DNA from: Pseudomonas viridiflava
Lineage (GTDB): Bacteria > Pseudomonadota > Gammaproteobacteria > Pseudomonadales > Pseudomonadaceae
NCBI RefSeq assembly: GCF_900591205.1
Contig: NZ_UUPU01000024.1
Location: 1-64,000, forward strand
Reading direction: 5' to 3'
DNA length: 64,000 bases
The first letter of the stretch is position 1; each line of letters starts with the position of its first letter. Below, piece by piece: positions 52,351 to 59,643 of this stretch. The position numbers and the translations under genes were made by a program. The notes under the pieces were generated by a model. The model saw only the letters and a list, made by a program, of their open reading frames with translations, searched no databases and had not been told where the DNA came from.

Positions 52351-53448
52351 ATGATCAAAACGCCGTACTACCTCATCGACAAACAGAAGCTTCTGGTCAA
52401 CATGCAGAAGATTGCTTACGTGCGCGAACAGTCCGGCGCCAAGGCCCTGCTGGCGCTCAAGTGCTTCGCCACGTGGTCGGTGTTTGACCTGATGCAGCAA
52501 TACATGGACGGCACCACCTCGTCGTCGCTGTATGAGTTGAAGCTCGGCCGCCAGAAGTTCGAAGGCGAAGCACACGCCTACAGCGTGGCCTGGGCCGACG
52601 ATGAAATCGAAGAGATGCTGGATAACTGCGACAAGATCATCTTCAACTCGATCAGCCAGTTGCAGCGTTTTGCCGAACGCAGCGAAGGCAAGACCCGCGG
52701 CCTGCGCGTCAACCCACAGGTAAGCAGCTCCGACTACCTGCTGGCTGACCCGGCGCGCCCGTTCAGCCGTTTGGGCGAGTGGGACCCGGTGAAGATCGAA
52801 GGCGTGATCGAGCAGATCTCAGGCTTCATGTTCCACAACAACTGCGAGAACGGTGATTTCAGCCTGTTCGACAAAATGCTCGGCACCATCGAAGAACGCT
52901 TCGGCGCGCTGCTGCACAAGGTCGAGTGGGTCAGCCTCGGCGGCGGCATCCACTTCACCGGTGAAGACTATGCGGTGGACGCCTTCTGCGCCCGCCTGAA
53001 GGCGTTCTCCGAGCAGTACGGCGTGCAGGTGTATCTGGAACCCGGCGAAGCTGCGATCACCAACAGCGCCTCGCTGGAAGTGACCGTGCTCGACACCCTC
53101 TACAACGGCAAAAACCTCGCCGTGGTAGACAGCTCCATCGAAGCCCACCTGCTGGACCTGCTGATCTACCGCCTCAACGCCAAGCTGGCGCCGAGCGACG
53201 GCGAACACACCGTGATGGTGTGCGGCAAATCCTGCCTGGCCGGGGACATCTTCGGCGAGTATCAATTTGATCGTCCGCTGGCCATCGGCGATCGGCTGTC
53301 GTTTATCGACACCGCAGGCTACACCATGGTCAAGAAAAACTGGTTCAACGGCCTGAAAATGCCGTCCATCGTAGTGAAACAACTCGACGGTACAGTCGAA
53401 GTGGTTCGTGAATTTGGTTACGACGACTACCTGTCCAGCCTTTCGTAA
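52351..53448 (+). CDS. nspC: Carboxynorspermidine decarboxylase
   Basis: 365 aa, PLP-dependent fold III (alanine-racemase-like) enzyme. The PLP-lysine region is LLALKCFATW, close to residue 36. SLGGGIHF binds phosphate, and VCGKSCLAGDIFGEY carries the C-terminal catalytic Cys/Asp of the partner subunit. It decarboxylates carboxynorspermidine or carboxyspermidine, the last step of the alternative polyamine pathway. The ATG 52351 gives the family N-terminus MIKTPYYLIDKQKL. It is followed 28 bp later by the dehydrogenase gene of the same pathway. Confidence 0.93.
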   Translation: MIKTPYYLIDKQKLLVNMQKIAYVREQSGAKALLALKCFATWSVFDLMQQYMDGTTSSSLYELKLGRQKFEGEAHAYSVAWADDEIEEMLDNCDKIIFNSISQLQRFAERSEGKTRGLRVNPQVSSSDYLLADPARPFSRLGEWDPVKIEGVIEQISGFMFHNNCENGDFSLFDKMLGTIEERFGALLHKVEWVSLGGGIHFTGEDYAVDAFCARLKAFSEQYGVQVYLEPGEAAITNSASLEVTVLDTLYNGKNLAVVDSSIEAHLLDLLIYRLNAKLAPSDGEHTVMVCGKSCLAGDIFGEYQFDRPLAIGDRLSFIDTAGYTMVKKNWFNGLKMPSIVVKQLDGTVEVVREFGYDDYLSSLS

Positions 53449-53476
53449 GCTGGCGGATAAAGGAGAGATAAAGCAA

Positions 53477-54721
53477 TTGAAAAAGAACGTTCTTATCATT
53501 GGTGCAGGAGGTGTCGCCAAGGTGGTGGCCCACAAGTGCGCGCAGCACAACGACGAACTCGGTCGTATTGCTATCGCGTCGCGCAACATCTCCAAATGCC
53601 AGGCCATCATCGACAGCGTCAAGGCCAAGGGTAGCTTCAAGGTTCCCGCCGACATCCAAGCCTTCACGCTGAACGCCCTGGACGTGGAAGCGACCAAGGC
53701 CCTGATCCGCGAGACCGAATCGCAGATCGTCATCAACGTGGGTTCCGCGTTCCTCAACATGTCGGTACTGCGTGCCTGCATCGACACGGGCGTTGCGTAC
53801 CTCGACACCGCCATCCACGAAGAGCCGGGCAAGGTCTGCGAGACCCCGCCGTGGTACGGCAACTACGAGTGGAACCACCTGCAAGAGTGCAAGCAGAAGA
53901 ACATCACCGCCATCCTTGGCGTGGGTTTCGACCCGGGTGTCGTCAACGCGTATGCCGCGCTGGCGCAGCAACAGCATTTCGACCGCATTGATTCGATCGA
54001 CATTCTCGACGTCAATGCCGGCAGCCACGGCAAATACTTTGCCACCAACTTCGACCCGGAAATCAACTTCCGCGAATTCACCGGGCAGGTGTGGAGCTGG
54101 CAGAACAGCCAGTGGACCAGCAACACCATGTTCGAAGTCAAACGCACCGACGACCTGCCGGTAGTCGGTTCGCAGAACCTCTACCTTACCGGCCACGATG
54201 AAGTGCACTCGCTGTCGAAAAACCTCGACGTGCCCAACGTGCGTTTCTGGATGAGCTTCGGCGAACACTACATCAACGTGTTCACCGTGCTGAAAAACCT
54301 CGGCCTGCTCTCCGAAAAGCCGGTCACTACCGCCGAAGGTCTGGAAGTGGTGCCGTTGAAAGTGGTCAAGGCCGTACTGCCCGACCCGTCTTCGCTCGCC
54401 CCGGGCTACACCGGCAAGACCTGCATCGGTGACCTGGTCAAAGGCACCAAAGGCGGCCAGCCACGCGAGATGTTCATCTACAACGTGGCGTGCCATGAAG
54501 AAGCCTTTGCCGAGACCGACAGCCAGGGCATCTCTTACACCGCAGGCGTGCCGCCAGTGGCCGCTGCGCTGCTGGTAGCGCGTGGCGAGTGGGATGTGAA
54601 ACACATGGCCAACGTCGAGGAACTGCCGGCTGAGCCGTTCCTCAAAGCGCTGGACGTGATGGGTTTGCCGACGCGAATCAAGGATGAGCACGGCGACCGT
54701 GCCTGGGACGCGATTGCCTGA
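53477..54721 (+). CDS. Carboxynorspermidine/carboxyspermidine dehydrogenase (saccharopine-dehydrogenase family)
   Basis: 414 aa with TTG start at 53477, preceded by AGGAG at 53461-53465 at normal spacing; an earlier ATG-like start (53408) overlaps the previous gene and lacks an RBS. KKNVLIIGAGGVAKVVAHKCA is the NADP-binding Rossmann loop. GVGFDPGVVNAYAA and HEEAFAETDSQGISYT are typical of the CASDH/Lys1-like branch. It condenses aspartate semialdehyde with a diamine and reduces the imine to the carboxylated polyamine that NspC then decarboxylates. Operon end is marked by a strong terminator. Confidence 0.92.
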   Translation: MKKNVLIIGAGGVAKVVAHKCAQHNDELGRIAIASRNISKCQAIIDSVKAKGSFKVPADIQAFTLNALDVEATKALIRETESQIVINVGSAFLNMSVLRACIDTGVAYLDTAIHEEPGKVCETPPWYGNYEWNHLQECKQKNITAILGVGFDPGVVNAYAALAQQQHFDRIDSIDILDVNAGSHGKYFATNFDPEINFREFTGQVWSWQNSQWTSNTMFEVKRTDDLPVVGSQNLYLTGHDEVHSLSKNLDVPNVRFWMSFGEHYINVFTVLKNLGLLSEKPVTTAEGLEVVPLKVVKAVLPDPSSLAPGYTGKTCIGDLVKGTKGGQPREMFIYNVACHEEAFAETDSQGISYTAGVPPVAAALLVARGEWDVKHMANVEELPAEPFLKALDVMGLPTRIKDEHGDRAWDAIA

Positions 54722-54743
54722 ATAGGCGATAGCTGACCGAACA

Positions 54744-54773
54744 AAAAAATGCGCCCTCAGGGGCGCATTTTTT
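54744..54773. terminator. Rho-independent terminator of the polyamine operon
   Basis: AAAAAATGCGCCC (54744-54756), loop TCAG, then GGGCGCATTTTTT (54761-54773): a 13 bp stem ending in six T. It lies 22 bp after the dehydrogenase stop and also has an A-run in front, so it may act in both directions. Confidence 0.93.
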
Positions 54774-54812
54774 GTTTGGGCTAATAGATATCCCGAAACC
54801 AATGAAGATCCA

Positions 54813-54903
54813 AATGTGGGAGGGGGCTTGCTCCCGATTGCGGTGGGTCAGTTACAGGTTTTTCAACTGGCACACCGCAATCGGGAGCAAGCCCCCTCCC
54901 ACA
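54813..54903. repeat. REP-like inverted repeat, family 2
   Basis: AATGTGGGAGGGGGCTTGCT at the left and its complement ending CCCCTCCCACA at the right form a 91 bp element between the terminator and the RNA leader. Bases 54904-55091 contain the presumed promoter of the next operon and no gene. Confidence 0.85.
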
Positions 54904-55091
54904 GGGATAGCACTTCGCCCAAGACTCTCGGAGTTTTCCCACGACTGTTTCAGGTTGTGGCTCGGAACGCGGCTGACTAACCTCTGTGCCGTCGCTGCCA
55001 ATTCAGCGAACGGATTTGACCGTCCGACTCCCAAGTACATCTGTGCCATATCGAATCAGGCGTTTTTTTTACGTCTGCTGTATCGTGTCGC

Positions 55092-55214
55092 GGCAGCTGT
55101 ACGCGGGATACCTTCGGGTATGCCGGGCTCCTTGGGACCGGTCGGTCAACCCGCGTATAGCTGCCACCCTAATTCGTTTGACCGCGAACAGTGGCAGCTC
55201 CATTTCCCTTGGAG
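55092..55214 (+). promoter_or_regulatory. Structured RNA leader with alternative helices
   Basis: GGCAGCTGTACGCGGG (55092-55107) pairs over 16 bp (one G-U) with 55150-55165, enclosing ATACC-UUCG-GGTAT (55108-55121) and a second hairpin. AGCTGCCAC (55159-55167) is also the exact complement of GTGGCAGCT (55191-55199). CTCCA (55198-55202) can pair with TGGAG (55210-55214), the Shine-Dalgarno of the gene at 55222. Three helices thus compete: closing the first frees the last to hide the RBS. Leaders like this precede many DUF6124/DUF3077 genes in Pseudomonas from my memory of the genus; that recurrence is not shown here. Confidence 0.68.
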
Positions 55215-55221
55215 TTACACC

Positions 55222-55461
55222 ATGATCAAAGACACCCCCAATCCCCCCGAAACACTCTTCACCGTGCGCCCCGACCTGGGCACGGAAACCCTGCTGGTCA
55301 ACGCCTCCCAGGACCTGGCCTCCATCAGCGAGATCGCCACCCACCTGGCGTTTGAAATCGACGGCTCTCAACGCAATGTCGCGCTGGGCATCTGCCGAAT
55401 GCTCGAAGGTGTGCAACTGCTGGTAGACAAAGCCCTGAACGTGGCCCACCCGGCCGCCTGA
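55222..55461 (+). CDS. DUF6124 (formerly DUF3077) family protein
   Basis: 79 aa from ATG 55222, with GGAG at 55211-55214. The N-terminal MIKDTPNPPETLFTV and central LLVNASQDLASISEIATHLAFE resemble the small Pseudomonas DUF6124 proteins, of unknown function. It is predicted to be helical and cytoplasmic. Expression is probably set by the leader just upstream. The stop lies 70 bp before the second lspA start. Confidence 0.8.
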   Translation: MIKDTPNPPETLFTVRPDLGTETLLVNASQDLASISEIATHLAFEIDGSQRNVALGICRMLEGVQLLVDKALNVAHPAA

Positions 55462-55531
55462 GATGGACGAGATAAAGCGCCTGAGCTATCTTCTGGCGCT
55501 CTATCGAAAGCCCGAAACAGGAAGTTACCGC

Positions 55532-56035
55532 TTGAGCACGTCGCCCTTACTACGAGGCCGCACCTTCGCCCTCCTCGCTGGCATCGCCTTTATTGCCGTA
55601 GACCAACTCGTCAAACTGCTGGCCCTGGTTTCACTGCAAGCCAGCAGCTTCAAAATCGGCTCCAACCCGATCAACCTGGCGCTGGAACTGAGCCTGAACC
55701 CGGGCGCTTTCCTGAGCCTGGGCGCGGCTTTGCCACCGCAGGTCAAACAGCTGATTTTTATCGTCGGGGTGGCCATCGTGGTTGCCTGGGCGATGGGGTG
55801 GTCGCTTTCCAACTGGAGCCAACCGCTGCGTAAAGTCTTGCCGCTGTACACCATTGCCCTGGGCGGCATCGCCAATTTGATCGACCGCGTTTTTCGCGAC
55901 GGCCATGTGGTGGATTACATGGTGTTGAACGTTGGCCCCACGCATACCGGCGTGTTCAATATTGCCGATATCGCGATTACTGCGGGGGCCTTGTTCCTGA
56001 TGTTCGATTTATTCGTAAAGCCGCGTAAAGCCTGA
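55532..56035 (+). CDS. lspA: Lipoprotein signal peptidase (LspA paralogue)
   Basis: 167 aa from TTG 55532, which has AGGAAG seven bases upstream; ATG 55463 is in frame but has no RBS and would make an unusual 190 aa protein. Four membrane helices. The catalytic aspartates lie in GGIANLIDRVFRDGHVVDYM and FNIADIAIT, the LspA hallmarks. It cleaves prolipoprotein signal peptides in the inner membrane. It is likely a second copy beside a housekeeping lspA, co-transcribed with the DUF6124 gene. Its specific clients are unknown. Confidence 0.85.
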   Translation: MSTSPLLRGRTFALLAGIAFIAVDQLVKLLALVSLQASSFKIGSNPINLALELSLNPGAFLSLGAALPPQVKQLIFIVGVAIVVAWAMGWSLSNWSQPLRKVLPLYTIALGGIANLIDRVFRDGHVVDYMVLNVGPTHTGVFNIADIAITAGALFLMFDLFVKPRKA

Positions 56036-56042
56036 TCAGCAA

Positions 56043-56070
56043 GGGGGTTCAGGCGTCTACGCCAACCCCC
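56043..56070. terminator. Hairpin between convergent lspA paralogue and glutaminase genes
   Basis: GGGGGTT (56043-56049) pairs with AACCCCC (56064-56070), with an inner GGCG-TCTA-CGCC stem. It lies between convergent genes, where a shared terminator is expected. No T-run follows in either direction, so efficiency is uncertain. Confidence 0.5.
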
Positions 56071-56076
56071 TCGCCG

Positions 56077-56985
56077 TTAAAACACCGACCACCCAATCCG
56101 CTCACTCAGCAACTCCAACGCCTTCATCCCCGCCAGCGAATTCCCCGCCGCGTTCAACTCCGGTGACCATACGCACACCGTGAACTGCCCCGGCACCACC
56201 GCGACGATCCCACCGCCTACCCCGCTCTTGCCCGGCAAGCCCACGCGATAGGCAAAATTGCCCGCTTCGTCATACAGCCCGCTGGTGGCCATGATCGAGT
56301 TGACTTGCTTGGTCTGGCGCGCGCTCAACACCTGTTCGCCGCTGTGGGCACTCACGCCCTCGTTGGCCAGGAAGCTGAAGGCTCGGGCCAGGTCCAGGCA
56401 GCTCATTTGCAGCGCGCAGTAGTTGAAGTAGCTGTGCAGCACCGCGTCGACGTCGTTGTGGAAGTTGCCGAAGGATTTCATCAGGTAGGCCATGGCCGCG
56501 TTGCGCGCACCGTGTTGCGCCTCGGAGTCGGCGACCACGCTGTTGACCAGGATCTGCGGGTTGCCCGACAGGCGTCGCACAAAGTCGCGCATCGACAGGA
56601 TCGGCACGGCAAAGCGCGACTGGTTGATGTCGCAGATCACCAGGGCGCCGGCGTTGATAAACGGGTTGCGCGGGCGGCCGCGTTCGAACTCCAGTTGCAC
56701 CAGGGAGTTGAAAGGTTGCCCCGAAGGCTCGTGGCCCAGGCGTTCCCAGATGGTTTCGCCGCCGTGATCAATGGCCTGCACCAGGCTGAATACCTTGGAG
56801 ATGCTCTGCACCGAGAACAGCGTCTCGGCGTCGCCTGCGCAATAGGCCGAGCCGTCGTTGCCGTACACCGCGATGCCGAGATGGTTGGCGGGTACATCGG
56901 CCAGTGCCGGAATATAGTCGGCGACTTTGCCTTGGCCGATCAGTGGGCGAACTTCGTCGAGGATCGACTCGAGAAGCGCCTGCAT
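56077..56985 (-). CDS. glsB: Glutaminase
   Basis: 302 aa serine-dependent beta-lactamase-like glutaminase converting glutamine to glutamate and ammonia. The S-x-x-K motif SVQSISKV holds the catalytic Ser/Lys, and further conserved parts are [12 protein letters not shown] and [15 protein letters not shown] 56985 ([19 protein letters not shown]) matches the family start; the frame opens at 57000 but has no RBS there. The symbol glsB follows common Pseudomonas usage. Confidence 0.93.
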   Translation of the reverse strand: MQALLESILDEVRPLIGQGKVADYIPALADVPANHLGIAVYGNDGSAYCAGDAETLFSVQSISKVFSLVQAIDHGGETIWERLGHEPSGQPFNSLVQLEFERGRPRNPFINAGALVICDINQSRFAVPILSMRDFVRRLSGNPQILVNSVVADSEAQHGARNAAMAYLMKSFGNFHNDVDAVLHSYFNYCALQMSCLDLARAFSFLANEGVSAHSGEQVLSARQTKQVNSIMATSGLYDEAGNFAYRVGLPGKSGVGGGIVAVVPGQFTVCVWSPELNAAGNSLAGMKALELLSERIGWSVF

Positions 56986-57039
56986 GTCTTGTCCTGTCAT
57001 CTGTGTTTGAATCGTTGGAGGCGGGCCGCGGAGGATACT

Positions 57040-57384
57040 TCAATGCGCCCGAAAGCCCCACACTATCTCCACCACGCGCTCGGCAATCACCAGATAAATC
57101 AGGATCAACAACAGCTGCAACGCCAGGTGATAGCGCAACTTGGCCAGCCGGCGAATGCCGTCGCTGACATTCAACAGCATCAACACCGCCGACAGGATGA
57201 TCAGGCCCCAGCCCGCGACGTTTGAGGCGAACACACCGATGAACAGCTCACGTTGCCCCAGCACCGTGTTAGTCCCCGCCGCAAACAGCAGCGCGCACAC
57301 CAGCAGGTTCTTCACATTGTCGAAGATCTGCGTGCTCAGGTCGTTTTCCAGCAAGGCCATATAGCGCTTCCATAACGTGTGCAT
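57040..57384 (-). CDS. Small hypothetical membrane protein
   Basis: 114 aa from ATG 57384 (TTG 57390 is also open). Three hydrophobic segments are predicted (NLLVCALLFAAGTNTVLG, GWGLIILSAVLMLLNV, LQLLLILIYLVIAERVVEI). No domain is recognised. It lies 54 bp upstream of the glutaminase gene on the same strand. Confidence 0.65.
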   Translation of the reverse strand: MHTLWKRYMALLENDLSTQIFDNVKNLLVCALLFAAGTNTVLGQRELFIGVFASNVAGWGLIILSAVLMLLNVSDGIRRLAKLRYHLALQLLLILIYLVIAERVVEIVWGFRAH

Positions 57385-57476
57385 GGGCAAGTACCGGGTG
57401 GGGATCGCTCGTCAATCAAAGTAGTCCAATAGCCCGTACACTGCACCGCTGCGCTTACTCCATAAGGGATTTCTGC

Positions 57477-57812
57477 ATGAAATTGATAATCGGCCTGGCC
57501 GCTTTGCTGTTGGTATCGGCTTGCACCACCACCCCGCCTGCCCAGGACTCCACCGCGTCCACTTGCCTGGCGGGCGGCGGCACAATGAAGCAGGTCGGCA
57601 AGTTACAGCGCTGGAAATGCATCACGCCCTACAAGGATGCGGGCAAGGCGTGCACCGATTCGAGCCAGTGTGAAGGCGAGTGCCAGACCAGTGTCACCAC
57701 CCAGTCCGGCAACGGCCCCGTGACCGGCGCGTGCCAGGTGGATAACGGGCACTTCGGCTGCTCGGCGAGGGTGGAGAAAGGCCAACTGGGCCGGGCGATT
57801 TGTGTGGATTGA
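57477..57812 (+). CDS. Small cysteine-rich lipoprotein
   Basis: 111 aa. Signal MKLIIGLAALLLVSAC has lipobox LVSAC with Cys16. The mature part has eight Cys residues (STCLAGG, KCITP, KACTDSSQCEGECQ, GACQV, GCSA, ICVD), probably forming disulfides in the periplasm. No domain is named. It is divergent from the small membrane protein gene. Function unknown. Confidence 0.72.
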   Translation: MKLIIGLAALLLVSACTTTPPAQDSTASTCLAGGGTMKQVGKLQRWKCITPYKDAGKACTDSSQCEGECQTSVTTQSGNGPVTGACQVDNGHFGCSARVEKGQLGRAICVD

Positions 57813-57830
57813 GCCACGCCTCGGTCAAAT

Positions 57831-57858
57831 TGTGGGAGCTGGCTTGCCTGCTCCCACA
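57831..57858. terminator. Short hairpin, terminator or repeat fragment
   Basis: TGTGGGAGC (57831-57839) and GCTCCCACA (57850-57858) pair perfectly over 9 bp with a 10-base loop, shortly after the lipoprotein stop. It may be a remnant of a family-2 repeat. Confidence 0.5.
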
Positions 57859-57876
57859 GGGTCAAGGTGGTGCCGC

Positions 57877-58287
57877 TTAAAAATGCACCACATCCGAAAC
57901 CCGCTCATCCAGCACATCCCGCGCCAGCGCCCAGGCCCGGTCCTTGGATTCCACCACCAGCAGCGGATAGCCCCACGCCTTGCCAAACATCACCGCAAAC
58001 GACTTGAGCGCCAGGCGCTGAGCCGCGCTGGGCTCCACCTGGATCATGCCTTTGACGTAGGTGCGCAGCGCCTGTTTGTTTTTCTTCATCCAGATCGACG
58101 CCTGCTTGCGCTCCTCATGGGAGTGTTCGTGGTTGTTTTCGTCCACGGATTTTTCGTGCAGCAGCACAAAGGCTTGCTGCCTCGCCAACAAGCCTTCGAA
58201 GACCAGGAAGGCATCCTGCGGCCCGCCTTCGTTTGGGGCATCGAAGACGATTTTGACCACAGGGAACGTTGTACTGTCGAGTCGCAT
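57877..58287 (-). CDS. Hypothetical cytoplasmic protein
   Basis: 136 aa. AAGGAG lies 6 bases before the ATG at 58287. Contains a charged central stretch HEKSVDENNHEHSHEERKQASIWMKKN rich in His, then a compact domain ending KAWGYPLLVVESKDRAWALARDVLDE. No domain is recognised. A perfect TGAGAG-TGA-CTCTCA palindrome lies directly upstream (58303-58317), which suggests regulation. Divergent from an AraC-type gene. Confidence 0.72.
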   Translation of the reverse strand: MRLDSTTFPVVKIVFDAPNEGGPQDAFLVFEGLLARQQAFVLLHEKSVDENNHEHSHEERKQASIWMKKNKQALRTYVKGMIQVEPSAAQRLALKSFAVMFGKAWGYPLLVVESKDRAWALARDVLDERVSDVVHF

Positions 58288-58302
58288 GGCAAAGCTCCTT
58301 AA

Positions 58303-58317
58303 TGAGAGTGACTCTCA
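58303..58317. promoter_or_regulatory. Perfect inverted repeat, possible Fur-like operator
   Basis: TGAGAG-TGA-CTCTCA, six-base arms with a three-base centre, in the 7-1-7 layout of Fur sites (TGAGAGT-G-ACTCTCA). It lies between the divergent hypothetical gene (16 bp from its start) and the AraC gene (80 bp). The base choice differs from canonical Fur boxes, so the regulator is uncertain. Confidence 0.45.
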
Positions 58318-58396
58318 CTATAGGCAGCAAGCGACTGGACGGCATTGCACAGAATAGCCAGACTGTTTCGCAATTCAGCCAAAATGCGAACGCGCC

Positions 58397-59278
58397 ATGA
58401 AACACCACCGCCTGGATTTGTACGACCCGCTGATGGCCAGGGATGCCGACGTGTTCCCGCGGGCCGTGGTCGCCGTGGGGGCCACCAGCAACTCGGACAC
58501 CTGGGAACACGCACAACACGCGCATCGCAAAGGCCAGTTGATGTACACCCTGCGCGGGGTCATTCACTGCGAAATCGAAGCGGGTATCTGGATCGTGCCA
58601 CCGCAATGCGCGCTATGGATTCCCGGGGGCACCTCGCATGCTGCACGTGGGGCGGGTGAAGCACAGGTTTATTGCCTGCTGATCGACCCCGACGCCGCCT
58701 GCGCCCTGCCCCCGCAGTGCTGCACCCTGGCGGTGTCGGGTCTGCTGCACGAGCTGATCAGCAAAGCGGTGAGCTTCCCGCTGCTGTACGACGAGGGCGG
58801 CGCCCAGGGCCGCTTGATCCATACGCTGCTGGATGAGCTGGCCACCGCGCCCATCGAGGCCCTGCACTTGCCGATGCCTCAGGACCCACGCTTGCGTCGC
58901 CTGGCCGACAGCCTGCTGGCCGAACCCGCTGACAAGGCCACGTTGGGCCAATGGGCGCAGCGCATCGGCATGAGCGAACGCAGCATGACGCGGCTGTTGC
59001 TGGAGGAGCTGGGGTTGAGTTTCGGTCGCTGGCGGCGGCAGTTGCATGTGATCCTGTCTTTGCAGCGCCTGGCCAAGGGGCATAGCGTGCAGACGGTGGC
59101 ACTGGACCTGGGCTATGAGAACGCCAGCGGCTTTATCACCATGTTCCGCAAAGCGGTGGGCCAGCCGCCGGCGCGCTACCTGGCAGACCGCGCCGGGGCA
59201 CTCGGTTCGCCACCGGGCACCCTGGCATTGAGAGACACCCACAGCCTCACACCCTCAACGGTGGCGCACACGCGGTAA
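58397..59278 (+). CDS. AraC-family transcriptional regulator with cupin domain
   Basis: 293 aa. An AraC_binding-type cupin occupies about 20-110 (HAHRKGQLMYTLRGVIHCE, PQCALWIPGGTSHAA). Two helix-turn-helix motifs at 190-285 are typical, with the second being AVGQPPARYLADRA after YENASGFITMFRKAV. Such regulators sense small ligands and activate neighbouring transport or efflux genes. No obvious target is beside it except the divergent gene. The stop is followed by what may be a degraded gene start (59240-59376). Confidence 0.88.
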   Translation: MKHHRLDLYDPLMARDADVFPRAVVAVGATSNSDTWEHAQHAHRKGQLMYTLRGVIHCEIEAGIWIVPPQCALWIPGGTSHAARGAGEAQVYCLLIDPDAACALPPQCCTLAVSGLLHELISKAVSFPLLYDEGGAQGRLIHTLLDELATAPIEALHLPMPQDPRLRRLADSLLAEPADKATLGQWAQRIGMSERSMTRLLLEELGLSFGRWRRQLHVILSLQRLAKGHSVQTVALDLGYENASGFITMFRKAVGQPPARYLADRAGALGSPPGTLALRDTHSLTPSTVAHTR

Positions 59279-59376
59279 CCGCCGGCAACGGCTGACCCCA
59301 CTTCACCACCTCCACCACCTCCACCGGCGCGGTCTGCGCCGAACAACCCTGGGACAGGCTGGAGGCGGCGGGTTAA
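59241..59376 (-). pseudogene. Possible remnant of a lipoprotein gene start (RND-adaptor-like)
   Basis: On the minus strand a frame reads SLSQGCSAQTAPVEVVEVV and then WGQPLPAV before a stop. It looks like a lipobox followed by the start of a membrane-fusion adaptor, with no continuation. AraC genes often neighbour such efflux genes. Short and speculative; the remaining 59377-59452 shows nothing else. Confidence 0.25.
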
Positions 59377-59452
59377 ATGATCAAATGTGACCCTGCAAAC
59401 TAGCCCTTTTTAATTGAAGTATCGGGTCGTGTGTCGAGCCGGTCTTTTGTGT

Positions 59453-59582
59453 GTGGCGAGCGGGCTTGCCCGCGTTAGGGCGCGAAGCGGCCCTCAAACC
59501 AGTCACCGGGTTTTATCTGAGAGCATGCGGTGGTCTTGATGGGGCTGCTTCGCAGCCCAACGCGGGCAAGCCCGCTCGCCAC
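59453..59582. repeat. REP doublet, family 1
   Basis: Left arm from 59453 (GTGGCGAGCGGGCTTGCCCG), right arm ending 59582. It occupies most of the gap between the AraC gene and the convergent flavin monooxygenase gene; partial arms continue to about 59625. Confidence 0.85.
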
Positions 59583-59643
59583 ATTAAGACTGCGCATCAC
59601 AGCAAGACCGCTCGCCACAAAAAGCCAGTTCATCAAGAAAGCC

